From Gymnothorax reevesii (lineage: Eukaryota; Chordata; Actinopteri; Anguilliformes; Muraenidae): a stretch of 64,000 nucleotides of DNA. The stretch lies in NCBI GenBank assembly GCA_029721435.1, contig CM056580.1:78579367-78643366 (forward strand). The letters run 5' to 3'. Every line of letters starts with the position of its first letter. Position 1 is the stretch's first letter. Position numbers and translations under genes: made by a program. The notes beneath the pieces are model-generated. The model made no database searches. It was not told the DNA's origin and saw only the letters and a list, made by a program, of their open reading frames with translations. Positions 49,285 to 58,999 of this stretch are shown here, piece by piece.

Positions 49285-49370
49285 GTTTACGACAGGACGC
49301 CCGGACAGACGTACGGAACGGGTGAAAACATAATACCCCCGACCGACTCTTTCGAGGTCGGGGCATAAAA
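49285..49370 (+). mobile_element. Hairpin-terminated repeat family, copy
   Basis: A GGACAGACGTACGGAACGGG tract is followed by ATACCCCCGACC, a short loop and GGTCGGGGCAT (stem 49333-49366). It sits within the TTAA element. Confidence 0.55.
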
Positions 49371-50133
49371 ACGTCTTTGAGTCAAATTTGAATTTACAGA
49401 CTCTTTGATTACACCCCACAAGCAGTATGGAGGCAGTGTTGTTTTTTCCCCTTAAAAGAATGGACATAATTGACTTCAGTTGATTTGGATTTGTCTTCAA
49501 ACCTGTTTTTCTTTCTAACCCCAAAAATATTTAGAGGACGAAAGAAATTCACAGACCCTTCAATTCGCCTCGGGGCGAGTGGATGATAAGCGAATTTTCG
49601 TATTTGGGTGAACTATCGCTTTAAGGTCAGTGTTCACAATTCCACAACAAAAATCAGGCTAGGAAAAAAAACCGAAACCATGGGACAGCCGCAAAGCAAA
49701 AACCACTGCTGAACAAAAAGAACACAAAGATTCATCTCACAATTGGCAAGAAAAAAAAAAAAACCATCTTGACCCCATAGACTTTGGAGACAATATTCTC
49801 TGAGCTCGAGTCAAAAGTGGAATTTTTTTGGAAGACATGGGTCCTGTTATATCTGGCATAAAGCTAATCCAGCATTCGAGAAAAGTGACATCATAGCAAC
49901 AGTTAACCACGCAGCTGGTAATGTGATGGTCTGCATGTGCTTTGCAACTTCAGCACCTGGGCAACTTGCCATAAATGTTAGAATCATGAACTCTCGTCTC
50001 TAACAGAAAATCTTGAAGGAGAATATCCGGCCATCAACTGTGATCTAAAGCGTAACCACAGTTGGTACATGCAGTAAAACAATCTGAAGGACATGAGCAA
50101 GACTAGTTCTGAATGGATCGAAAGAAACAAAAT

Positions 50134-50256
50134 AGGCGTGCAATGCACGGAATACCCCACAGCCCGACGTCAAAGTTTTTGGAGACGCCCGCCCGCCCGC
50201 CCGCCCAACTGCACGAAGGATAGCAATACCCCGTCAGCCTTGAGGGCTGAGGGGTA
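50134..50256 (+). mobile_element. Hairpin-terminated repeat family, short copy
   Basis: About 123 bp inserted in Tc1 copy A2. It contains a (CCGC)n run (50184-50207) and ends in a near-perfect stem-loop (ATACCCCGTCAGCC, TTGA, GGGCTGAGGGGTA; 50226-50256). AAAAT flanks both sides, compatible with a short target duplication. Confidence 0.6.
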
Positions 50257-50690
50257 AAAATTGAAGTTTTGGGAGGCCCTAGTCCGGACCTGAATCCAAC
50301 TGAGATGAGGCGGCATGACCTCATGATATGTATGAAAAACTGTATGTATGAAAAACTGAATGCTTGAAGGTCCTCCAATGTGGATGAATTAAAACAATTC
50401 TGCAAAGCAAAGTTGGTCAAAATTTCTCCAAACCAGCGTAAAAGAATCACTGCCAGTTATCCCCAAAAAAGGCGGAAAAAGCAGTAATTGATTTAGGGAC
50501 AATTATTTTTTTCACTTGAGTAATATAGGTTTTGAATAACTCTTTACTTCAAGAAAGGATCATTTTAAAGCTGCATTTTGTGTGTACGCTCATCTTTCTC
50601 ATATTAAAATTATCCGGATGATTTGAAACATTTTAACATGACAAATAAGCAATAATAGAAAGGTGGAAATACTGTTTCCAACCACTGTTT

Positions 50691-51438
50691 AGAACTCAAC
50701 CAGGGCATTTGGCAAATCTCTGGAAACTACAATCAATTTCAATCAGCTCGCATCAGCCAGAAAACTCCGAAGCTGGCAGCAGCATGAGAGCTGGGGTACT
50801 TCTCAAAGTGTGAGCTTGTAATAACGAAGTTTTGCGACACCAACCAAAGCAAGACCAGTACAAGAACCACCTGTCTTGATTCTCTTGAAATATCAAGAGA
50901 GCAAAGATGCAACCATGCGGGAATTAATCTTGCATCCCCTCATCCGGTTCGCAAAAGCGGACAAGATTACGGAACCTCAATTCAAGTTTTTGCCTTCGCC
51001 TTTTTGTTCAATAAATACCGCCAAAATCTGTCTGAGACCGAAAACAAATTCGAGAATACAAACAACAAAGCTTTTCTCAAGATGGAAGGAGTGGACTTCA
51101 TGAGCCTGCCATTGAAAAACACCCCAACTGCTGAGAAAAGCCTTGGTGAATGTTCCTCCTGTTGGACACAACTCAATTCCTGCAGACTGACTACAGCTGA
51201 CAAACAATTTAAGGATCAGTGTACCAAACTCAAAATGGGTTTTGTAATAATTTCATCAAATTTCATCACAAAATGACTTCAGACCCAAATAATAGAAATA
51301 ATACCAGTAAAAAATACAAATGCAGTAATATTACAATTTGTTTTCAGTGACCTATTTCTTTCTAAAAGAAAACTAAGTAAAGGGAATTTAAAAATACATC
51401 ACAAAGTCCAAAAAGTGAAATGTTAAAACCAAAGTTGA
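50691..51438. other. Downstream of pheta1; no separate gene seen
   Basis: No convincing coding sequence. Several overlapping open frames on both strands near 50876-51276 lack recognisable domains. Part of this may be pheta1 3' UTR or flank, but no polyadenylation signal could be fixed. Confidence 0.35.
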
Positions 51439-51616
51439 CCCTTAGAGTGCTGAAGTAAATTTTCCAAAAAAATTATCAAAAATGATCTTGCGCTGTTGAA
51501 AACCTATCATGCGGCAACTTGTTTAAAACCAGCTGCCGCATGATAAGTTTTCAACAGCTTTGATTTTGAGATCTTTCATCATTGAGTAACAATAGCTGCA
51601 CTTAGCGCTCTAAGGG
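51439..51616. mobile_element. Palindromic MITE with TTAA-type ends
   Basis: The ends CCCTTAGAGTGCT and AGCGCTCTAAGGG are inverted and flanked by TTGA (left, presumably altered TTAA) and TTAA (right, 51617-51620). The core is a strong hairpin: arms 51492-51516 and 51534-51558 pair at 24 of 25 positions around a 17-nt loop. It lies about 0.5 kb past the pheta1 stop and could be within its 3' UTR. Confidence 0.78.
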
Positions 51617-51620
51617 TTAA

Positions 51621-52117
51621 ACTGCAGGGTCACCCTTCCTGATGCCAAAAATGCTGAGTTGACAAAAGCAGCACTTTTTTCACCTCTGTCCAGAGGATGG
51701 ATGAACCCCATTCATCTGCCTCTCAATACTGCCTGGTGTAGTGGCCAGAGACAGATAGACATCACAAATATGACCAGGACAGAAAAGTGTCCTGCACAGG
51801 TGAGCTGCAGATGGTCCTTTAGGTGTGTACACACCCTCAGTCAAGCACACATGCATTAAGCATACGAGGACACGTCTCCATAATGGACATTTGTGAGAGT
51901 CACTGCACCTCACTCTCTTTGTAGGCTCTCCTCTTTACACGTGCGTGTGCACACAAACTGGCCTGAGTGCAAGTGCATGTGTGTGTGTGTATGAAAGTGT
52001 CTGTGAATTGAAGTGTGTTTAAGAGTCCCTGGTCTTCACTGCTATCCACCCTTTACAGCTCTCCTCTTGAGTTTCTATGTGCTTGCTTGAGTGTGTGTGT
52101 GGGTGTGTCTGAAACAG
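51621..52117 (-). other. Probable pheta1 3' UTR / flank
   Basis: Directly follows the pheta1 stop on the minus strand. It includes GT-rich runs (about 51976-51990 and 52090-52108) and shows no coding potential. A polyadenylation site was not located. Confidence 0.35.
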
Positions 52118-52963
52118 TCACTGAGCTGGCGTGTTCAGGAGTCTGCGGTTCTCATTGCTCTGTAACCACTCCTCCCTCAGAAGGGCCACCTCCCTCCCAT
52201 ACCAGCTGTGGAGTTTGGCAAAGCACACCGTATCCGGGGAAACGGGGCTCTCCAGAGAGGATGAGCAGCCATTGCCATTGGCGCTCCTCCTGCGAGGGGG
52301 CACAGGAGGGGGTCTGACCTCGTCGCTGCCCTCCCTCCCATATGAGGTGGGCGGGGCCGGAAGGGGGCCATCCCAGTTGGGCTGGGCTTCAGGTCGGGTC
52401 CAGGACACACCGTTCTCCCGGGTCCCCACCGAAAGCAGCTGTACCTCGTCCACCTGGGGCCTCCCGTGGCCTGCCTGCACTCCCCCTACAGGAGCGGGAG
52501 GGTTAGAGGCTTTCGAGCGTCCACTGGACTGCTTCCTGGCCACTTTGCCCCGCCCCATCGCCATGGCGTCCTGCATCTCCTCCAGCTGGCGTTCCAGCTC
52601 CCGCACCACCAGCCGCATGTAGTCGAAGCTGGCACGCGACAGCGCCTTCACCCACGACTCCATGCCCGCCTGGCTCTCCGCAGCCATTTTGTAGACCCGA
52701 GCACGGGCACAGTCAAAGCGGATGGCGAAGGCGAACTCCTCCACGGACTCACAGAGCTCCACGGTGCAGCCCTCCAGTACAATGACGCCGATGGGCTCGC
52801 GGCTCTCGCGCTCCTCAAAGTAGAAGAGCATGTTCCCCTTCAGGATGAACCAGCGCCGATGGTACGCTGTGTTGCGCTCGCCCTTCTTGAACAGGAAGCC
52901 CGTCTTGTCGGGAGGGGAGTCACAGGTGGCGTAGTAAGCCACGCTACGCTCATTTAGCTTCAT
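52118..52963 (-). CDS. pheta1: PH domain-containing endocytic trafficking adaptor 1 (FAM109A/Ses1)
   Basis: PHETA1 is a dimeric adaptor on early and recycling endosomes that binds the inositol 5-phosphatase OCRL and helps endosome-to-Golgi and recycling traffic. The 281-residue frame begins at the ATG at 52963 with MKLNERSVAYYATCD, the invariant family opening; the short upstream extension is 5' UTR. A PH domain spans about 17-115 (GFLFKKGERNTAYHRRWF, GNMLFYFE, IVLEGCTVEL, and WVKALSRASF at its end). A helical coil of about 118-142 follows (RELERQLEEMQ), then a proline-rich linker with PPPVPPRRR. Near the C terminus F248 and H252 in FAKLHSWYG form the F&H motif that binds OCRL. YHRRWF, GNMLFYFE and the sh2b3 neighbour favour PHETA1 over PHETA2, although the SPVSP-containing tail resembles PHETA2. 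It is slightly longer than the human protein (about 249). Confidence 0.92.
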   Translation of the reverse strand: MKLNERSVAYYATCDSPPDKTGFLFKKGERNTAYHRRWFILKGNMLFYFEERESREPIGVIVLEGCTVELCESVEEFAFAIRFDCARARVYKMAAESQAGMESWVKALSRASFDYMRLVVRELERQLEEMQDAMAMGRGKVARKQSSGRSKASNPPAPVGGVQAGHGRPQVDEVQLLSVGTRENGVSWTRPEAQPNWDGPLPAPPTSYGREGSDEVRPPPVPPRRRSANGNGCSSSLESPVSPDTVCFAKLHSWYGREVALLREEWLQSNENRRLLNTPAQ

Positions 52964-53020
52964 TCTGCTGCCACAGTGAAGATCTGCACGTATCACTCAG
53001 CCAAGGGCTGAGGTCATTCA
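52964..53020 (-). other. pheta1: pheta1 5' UTR and candidate splice acceptor
   Basis: On the minus strand a pyrimidine-rich TTCTCTCTCTCTTTTGCCC leads to TTAG at 53021, the best acceptor upstream of the ATG. It leaves 57 nt of 5' UTR in the coding exon. Alternative AGs lie closer to the ATG. Confidence 0.45.
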
Positions 53021-53199
53021 CTAACCATGGGCAAAAGAGAGAGAGAACCAGAACAGAACATGTTTATTCATGACATATAGTGAGGTCAAACTAGTCCTGG
53101 AAGGCAGCTCTGTCTGCAGATTTTCACAGTTTCATCATCTCTGTCATTTCCATGGGAATATTTTTTTTGTCACACATTAGGTCCCTGACAATGGGTATC

Positions 53200-53490
53200 A
53201 TTTAAATGCCAAAGCCGACAAGAGTACTTTTGCTGACCAAGTGCAACCCTTTATGGCTACAGTCCCATCCGCTAATGGCAATTTCCAGCAGGATAACGTG
53301 TCACAAAGCATGCGTCACCTTAATTTGTTCCACGAGCTTGACAATGAGTTCAGTGTACTCCAACAGCCTGCATAAGACACTAGATGTCAATCTAATGGAG
53401 AACTTCTGGGATATGGTGGAATGGGAGAGCCACAGCATCAATGTGGAGACTACAGATTTGCAGCAACAGCAAGATACCATTATGTAAACA
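53200..53490 (+). mobile_element. Tc1/mariner transposase fragment in pheta1 intron
   Basis: The plus strand encodes a decayed catalytic-to-C-terminal fragment: FQQDN-like DNA (CAGCAGGATAACGTG), then a LMENFWDMVE piece in place of NPIEHLWD and a TTDLQQQQDTIM end. No TIRs are seen. It is a fossil within the putative first intron. Confidence 0.65.
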
Positions 53491-54862
53491 TGACCTGAAT
53501 ATCTAAAAAACATTTCTATCACTTTATTAAATCCATACTACAGTGAATGTAGGCCATTCTGGGGGCAAAGGGAGGTCCTAGCCAGTATTAAAGAGATGTA
53601 CCTTATAAAATGCCCATTGAGTCTATAATCCCATGAAAATCAGCAGACAGGGTGAGTGATATAAAAAAGCGGGCAGAGGAAAAGGAAAAACCTGACAGCA
53701 TTCCTCAGACATCAAGTCGTCTGTTATTATACTTACATTAAGCGCAAATCCAGCATAGAGTGTCTTCGCACCCGCTTCAGAGCATGACACTGGTCCCATC
53801 AGGCCCAACATTCCCCCACGCCTGTATGGATGAACACATTAAATACCCGGATGAAACACCGGATCCAGATATCACAGACACACTATTGAGTTCAACCTGC
53901 GTCAGACTTAAGACATCTCCATAGTCAAAGCCGTGCAAAGGGCATCTGTTAAGAGTCAAAAACTCGTGATACCCAAGGTCATCATTATTCATTCACCGCC
54001 ACGGTGAACCATTAACTTTTTTTTCCCCCCGAGCGTCATTTTATGCTCACCCCAACAATACTTCAAAAAGGGAAGTGAGAAGCGCTGACTTGTCCCAAGG
54101 AATGCCATCCTTTCAAGACTCATCAGAAGAGATTAATTAAATAAGGCAAGGGCCGAGGTTACAGTAGTTTTCTGGGTGATGTAACCCCTACTCAACAACA
54201 CTTGTTTAATTTGTACCAGTTTAGGTGCAGCAAACTAAGAGGACATGGGAAGTCATCAAAAACGGGCAAGTTTCGCCAAAATCAACTCGCCCCATTAAAA
54301 TCTCTGGGACACAGCATGTTGTGCACAGTAGATAAAGCGAGAAAGTTAGCCAGCCAACTAACGCATCTACATTAAATTATTACTTTTAGCATTTGCTGCG
54401 AGAAGTCTATAAGCCCGACACCACGTGATCAAACCCACAGAGTCAAGTTCTAATCAAGCTTGTTAATTTGGGTGGAGTAGCTTGGTACGTTGCTAGGTTA
54501 GCAAACCTCGAAGTTTTTCCACGTCACACAATATTTTTCTTAGCATAGCTAGCAAGTGAACATTAGCAAATGGTTTAATCTTCTGAATGGCATAGCCAAT
54601 GTGTTCAAAAGGAGATAATGCTGTCTTCCAGCTGACGAAAGCAGTCATTCCAAAATAAAACAGAACGACCCTAAAGAGAAGAAATCAAGCGTATTTTGAC
54701 ATTAAATAACAGGAACATACTGCTCTTTAATACTGATAATGAGCAGCTATTTTCCACTGATCTACATAGAATAATCAGGGCTCTTTTCTCAAAAATACTA
54801 AACTAGCTAGGTAGCTAGTTCTACAGCTGACTAGGACGTGTAGCCAAGTAATGTTAGCTGGC
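53491..54862. other. Putative pheta1 intron 1, no gene seen
   Basis: No coding sequence is supported. GCTAGC-like words are frequent around 54330-54560. No repeat boundary was fixed. Confidence 0.4.
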
Positions 54863-55024
54863 TAAAGCCGCTTTCACACTGGACGCGAAACGAATTTTTC
54901 GCACGACAGATTACATTCAAAGTCAATGCAAAGACTAACACGCGTATTCGCATCTTTGCATTGACTTTGAATGTAATCTGTCGTGCGAAAAATTCGTTTC
55001 GCGTCCGGCGTGAAAGCAGCTTAA
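54863..55024. mobile_element. Near-perfect palindromic MITE
   Basis: Arms 54863-54934 and 54953-55024 (72 nt each) are inverted with about four differences, all in the outer 25 nt; the inner 50 nt match perfectly. The centre is 18 nt. Ends read TAAAGCCGCTTTCACAC and GTGAAAGCAGCTTAA. The GCTTTCACACTGGACGCG-type terminus is a common fish MITE end. It has no coding capacity. Confidence 0.88.
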
Positions 55025-55452
55025 CAGGCACAAATTATCTTTCGCAGTATAGTCGCTGGCTCGCTGAGGAGTTAAAATGTCCAGCGTTAACCCATCCCAT
55101 TTCTGCCACAACTATACATCCAGTTTTAAGCAACATTATCAAAAGAACTACGTTGTTCGGCTAAATGCCACCACCACTATCATCACATCAAGGTTCTCCA
55201 ATCTAAGGCACCTTTCTATTCACTCGAAATACCAGACAGTCGTTCACAGCCTTCAGTAAACCGAGGTCACTCCGGTTAATACTACAGTAGCTAACTTAGG
55301 CAGCTAGCTGTACTGACATGGGAAAATCTAATGTTTCAAGGTAGCAGTGTCTACCAGCTAAAGCGCAGCCCGTCATCATATCTGCACAATCTCAGAAATT
55401 TGCAAAAGATACGCAAATCCATGTCGATGCCAGTGGTGACGATCGCACTCAC

Positions 55453-55600
55453 CGTTCGGGAGTAGTAAGCGAGCTAGATAACCTGCATCTTGGACAGAAA
55501 TGCACACCCGTGTCTGAGTACAACCGAACAGACAAACCAATGCCCTTTCCCCGGGGATCAAGTGTCCAAAATGCGTCCACTTCACACAAAATGAAATCCA
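55453..55600 (-). other. pheta1: Candidate pheta1 non-coding exon 1 and promoter region
   Basis: A consensus splice donor on the minus strand (CCGAACG then GTGAGTGCG, GT at 55452-55451) ends a modestly CpG-containing patch. Placed 2.4 kb above the acceptor at 53021, it fits a 5' UTR exon of pheta1. The transcription start and the upstream limit are guesses. Confidence 0.4.
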
Positions 55601-56395
55601 GTTTTTAGTATTTGTGACAGTTTCATACTACCGATACGAAATGAAAAGTATTTTAGGGGAATATCGCATTGGATTTCATACTTCGGTATTGTGGTTTTTT
55701 TTTTTTTTTGCTTCTTTTTTCCTCCTTACAGTCGTCTCCGACAACACGTGACTACACTTACGTAGTAGATTCCCAGACGGAAAAAGTCATCACAGCACGG
55801 ACTCCAGTTAAGTTTATCCGAATTATTACTGAATTAGCGAGGTTCATATACGATAAATCGCAAGACTAGCAAATTCGACACCCAACAAACTCGAGAACTG
55901 AGAATGAATTAACTTTTAAAGAAATTTATTCTAAGAACCACAGCACTTTCTCCCGCACCCATCAACATTCAACTAGGGGTTGTTTCACAACTGTCGCTGC
56001 ACCTCCTCACCTCACAATGGAGCATTACTCAGACAGCGGATTTTAAGTGAAGTCATGGAAGAGTCATTCAGTGTCAATTCACCGAATGGCTCCCACTTGA
56101 CCCCCTCAGATTTTCTTGAAAAAAATCAAGTTAATGGACTCACTTCTTAATAGAATAATCCCGAAATTGTGGGTCTCTATTGCCAATAGTTTGGCCACAA
56201 AAAATTATTATTAGGACAAAGGTTTGGGCGATTTTTAGCATCGCTTTCCGAAGTTCCAATTTTGAGCTGGAATATATTAAAAAGTACTTGAGCTAGGACC
56301 TCTAAAGTTTATATGTCAAATATCTGGTGCTACATCTGTACATAGTTAACTTTCAGCAGTCTAGCTCGTGTAACATGCAGTAATAGACCCATAGA
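55601..56395. other. No gene seen
   Basis: Upstream flank of pheta1 with a poly(T) run at about 55695-55709. From about 56100 the DNA may already belong to the fold-back element whose matched arm starts at 56396; its partner would lie beyond the window. Confidence 0.35.
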
Positions 56396-56811
56396 TTCTG
56401 CCAAAAATTTCTATTCACGAACTTGCCAGCACTTTTAAGGCCCTGAAAACTCACCTGTTTTTATGACAGGGGGCTGATATTTTGTAGGGGGTGTCTTTTG
56501 GACTAGGTACATAGTTTTCTGAAAAATTACCAATGTGAAGTAAATAGCATATCAGATATTGCCAATCAAAAATGAGAAAAAACACATTTTCCTGCTACTT
56601 TGAAGCTATATTTCCATTGAATGACACCATGTATCAAATCCAAATCAATTTCACCTTAAAGAACAGGTTTTTGTGAATGATATATTCAAAAATTGTGATG
56701 GTGTTATTTCTCTTTTTCCCAATATGAATTTTTAAAATTATGTTTTATATTGGAATGCAAATTCTCAATTATAGCTTCTTGGTCTTATGGACAGTGCCAT
56801 TCACACTAGTG
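56396..56811. repeat. Fold-back element, left arm (outer part)
   Basis: Inverted with respect to 59160-59563, with high similarity over hundreds of bases (for example GGGCTGATATTTTGT, TTACCAATGTGAAGTAAATA and TGACACCATGTATCAAATCC, all reversed near 59330-59500). The arm is cut at about 56811 by a mariner-like element and continues at 58359. Confidence 0.85.
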
Positions 56812-58358
56812 CAATCCCATTTCCAAAATAGTTGGGACGAAGTGTAAATTGTGAATAAAATCAAAATGCAATGACTTTCAGATCACATGAGCCAATGTTG
56901 TTCACAATAGCACATAGATAATATTTCAAATATTGAAAATGAGACATTTTTCATTTTTATCCACAAAATGAGCTTATTTCAAATTTTGAGGCTGCAACGG
57001 GTTTCAAAAATGTTGGGACAGAGGGGAAAAAAAGGGCTGAAAAAGCAATTATATATAACAGAATCAGCTGAAAGAATATTTAGCAAGTAATTAAGTTAAC
57101 TGGCATCAGGTGTTTAACATGATTGGCTATAAAAGGGATGTCTTAGAAAGGCTAAGTCTCACAGAAGTAAAGATGGCCAGAGGCTCTCCAACCTGTGATG
57201 GCTTGCGTAAAAATATTGTGGAATACTTTAAAACAATGTTCCTCAATATCAAATTGCAAAGGCTTTGAAGGAGTCATCATAGACAGTGCATAACATCTTC
57301 AAATGATTCGGAGAAACTGGAAGAATCTCTGTGCATAAGGGACAAGGCCGAATGCCCGTGATCTTTTGGCCTTAGATACCACTGCATCACTCCCCGGGAT
57401 GATTCTGTCATTGACATTACTAAATGGGCCCAGGAATACTTCAAGAAACCACTGTCTGTATACACAGTCCACCATGCCATCCACAGATGCCACCTAAAAC
57501 TCATGCAAATCATGCAAAAAGGAAGCAATTGCTGAGCATGATCCGGAAGCGCCGCCATGTTCTTTAAGCCAAAGCTCATTTAAAATGGACAGTAGCAAAG
57601 TGTACTGTGGTCAAACAAGTCCAAATTTGACATTCTTGTTGGAAATCATGGGTGTCACATCCTCCACACAAAAGAGGAGAAAGACCACCCCTACTATTAT
57701 CATGGGGATGCATTAGTGCATATGGTGTGGGACACTTGCATGTTTTAAAAAGCATCATGAATGCTGAAAGGTATATAAAGGTTTTAGAGCAACATATGCT
57801 CCCCTTCAGATGACATCTATTCAAGGGAAGGCCTTGTGTATTTCAGCAGGACAATGCAAAACCATATACTGCTGTCGTTACTACAGTATAGGTTTGTAGT
57901 CGAAGAGTCTGTGTGCTGAACTGGCCTGCCTGCAGTGCTGATCTTTCACTGATTGAGAACATTTGGCGCATTATTATGCAAAAGTCCATCAAAGGAGACC
58001 CAAAAACACTCCAGCACCTGGAGGCCTGTATTAAACAAGAGTGGGATCAAATTCCAATGGCTAAACTCAAGACACTTGTCTCCTCAATGCCCAGACACTT
58101 CCACTCTATGTTAAAAAGAGGAGGGGATGCTACCCCACGGTAAACAGGCCCCTGTCCCAACTTTTTTGAGATCGGTAGCATCCAGCAAAATTGATATTAG
58201 CTCATTTTGTGGATAAAATTCTAAAAATTCTCAGTTTCAACATTTGCTGTTATCTCTGTTCTATTGTTAATAAAATACAGGCTGGTGTGACTTGAAAGTC
58301 ATTGGGTTTTGATTTTATTCACAATTCAATTTGTCCCAACTATGTCAGAATTGGGGTT
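56812..58358 (+). mobile_element. Mariner-like element, degenerate, nested in fold-back left arm
   Basis: The inverted ends share ATAGTTGGGAC and GTGAATAAAATCAAAA, with outer ends CCCATTTCC and CCCCAATTC. TA is at the right flank (58359-58360). The plus-strand transposase is broken. An N-terminal start (MARGSPTCDGLRKNIVEY) is at about 57173, followed by a stop. The C-terminal quarter (LNWPACSADLSLIENIWR to RHFHSMLKRGG) lies at 57913-58143. The family's catalytic region is recognisable but frameshifted. Confidence 0.8.
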
Positions 58359-58450
58359 TATCTGGAAAGATATTGAAGCTTGATCATGGAAATCAAAATA
58401 AGCTTTATTGCAGTTCGAAATCGAGAATTTTAAGCATGTGACAGTACACA
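58359..58450. repeat. Fold-back element, left arm (inner part)
   Basis: GATATTGAAGCTTGATCATGG through AAGCATGTGACA is inverted at about 59000-59085 (AAGCTTCAATATC, AAACTGCAATAAAACC). It proves that the arm interrupted at 56811 resumes here. Confidence 0.85.
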
Positions 58451-58999
58451 ATTGAACAAAATGTATTGTCAAAATTATTTCAAAGTAAGGTAGCATCTAG
58501 TCTGAAATCAGTTCTTAGAAAATAAATGTTGCAGATAACCATACCTTTGCAGCTAACCTACTCACACATATATACTTTTCGACTATATTGTGATAATGAT
58601 AATTGTTATGCAGCATACCAAAGTACAGACAAAACCTATCAGTTCTAATGGATAACACAGAATGAATATAATAGAACATGTTCTACCAAGGACTCTTGAA
58701 GTCCTTCATGAAAACATCTGCATAATTTTTTTTAATAATAAAATCTTATCCACAGAAAAATTAAATTAATGAATTATGAAGTAACAATTTAGCTCAATAT
58801 ATTTATCTTGGAACAAAAAAATAAAATAAACTAAAAGCATTGGCAAAATAAGTATCAGCCAATTGCATATAATGTTATAACTTAGAAACTTTGACCAGCT
58901 TTAGCTTCAATGTTAATTTGAATTTTAATTTGAACAGGTCAGTTGCAATAGAATAATTTCCAGCTTAAAAAAAGTCACAGCTAGAGGTACTTTCTGGTG
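58451..58999. other. Fold-back element, central spacer
   Basis: About 550 bp of AT-rich DNA between the two arms, with no open frame of note and no recognisable product. Confidence 0.5.

Larger units (their letters stand above)
48390..49620. mobile_element. TTAA-target DNA element nested in Tc1 copy
   Basis: TTAA lies on both sides (48386-48389 and 49621-49624). The left end AGGGATAGTTCATCCAAAAA is inverted at the right as TTTGGGTGAACTATCGCT. Inner sequence is also inverted over about 200 bp (for example CAAATCCAAATCAACTGAAG near 48530, reversed near 49480). Sister copy A1 has an uninterrupted GGTTAGGTCAGTG at the matching site (about 12370). Target site and ends suit Kolobok- or piggyBac-type elements. 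No transposase is present. Confidence 0.8.
48290..50690 (+). mobile_element. Degenerate Tc1-like element (family A copy 2), twice interrupted
   Basis: Same family as 11900-13257. Segments 48290-48385, 49625-50133 and 50257-50690 join into one Tc1 body: the ACATCTGAAGGACAACAG region, then AATTTTTTTGGAAGACATGG, then the C-terminal GACCTGAATCCAACTGAGATG region. The frame is broken throughout. Two foreign segments interrupt it (48390-49620 and about 50134-50256). Confidence 0.72.

Noticed and set aside
52131..52957. Two 163-residue plus-strand frames over pheta1
   Set aside because: Antisense shadows of the pheta1 coding exon.
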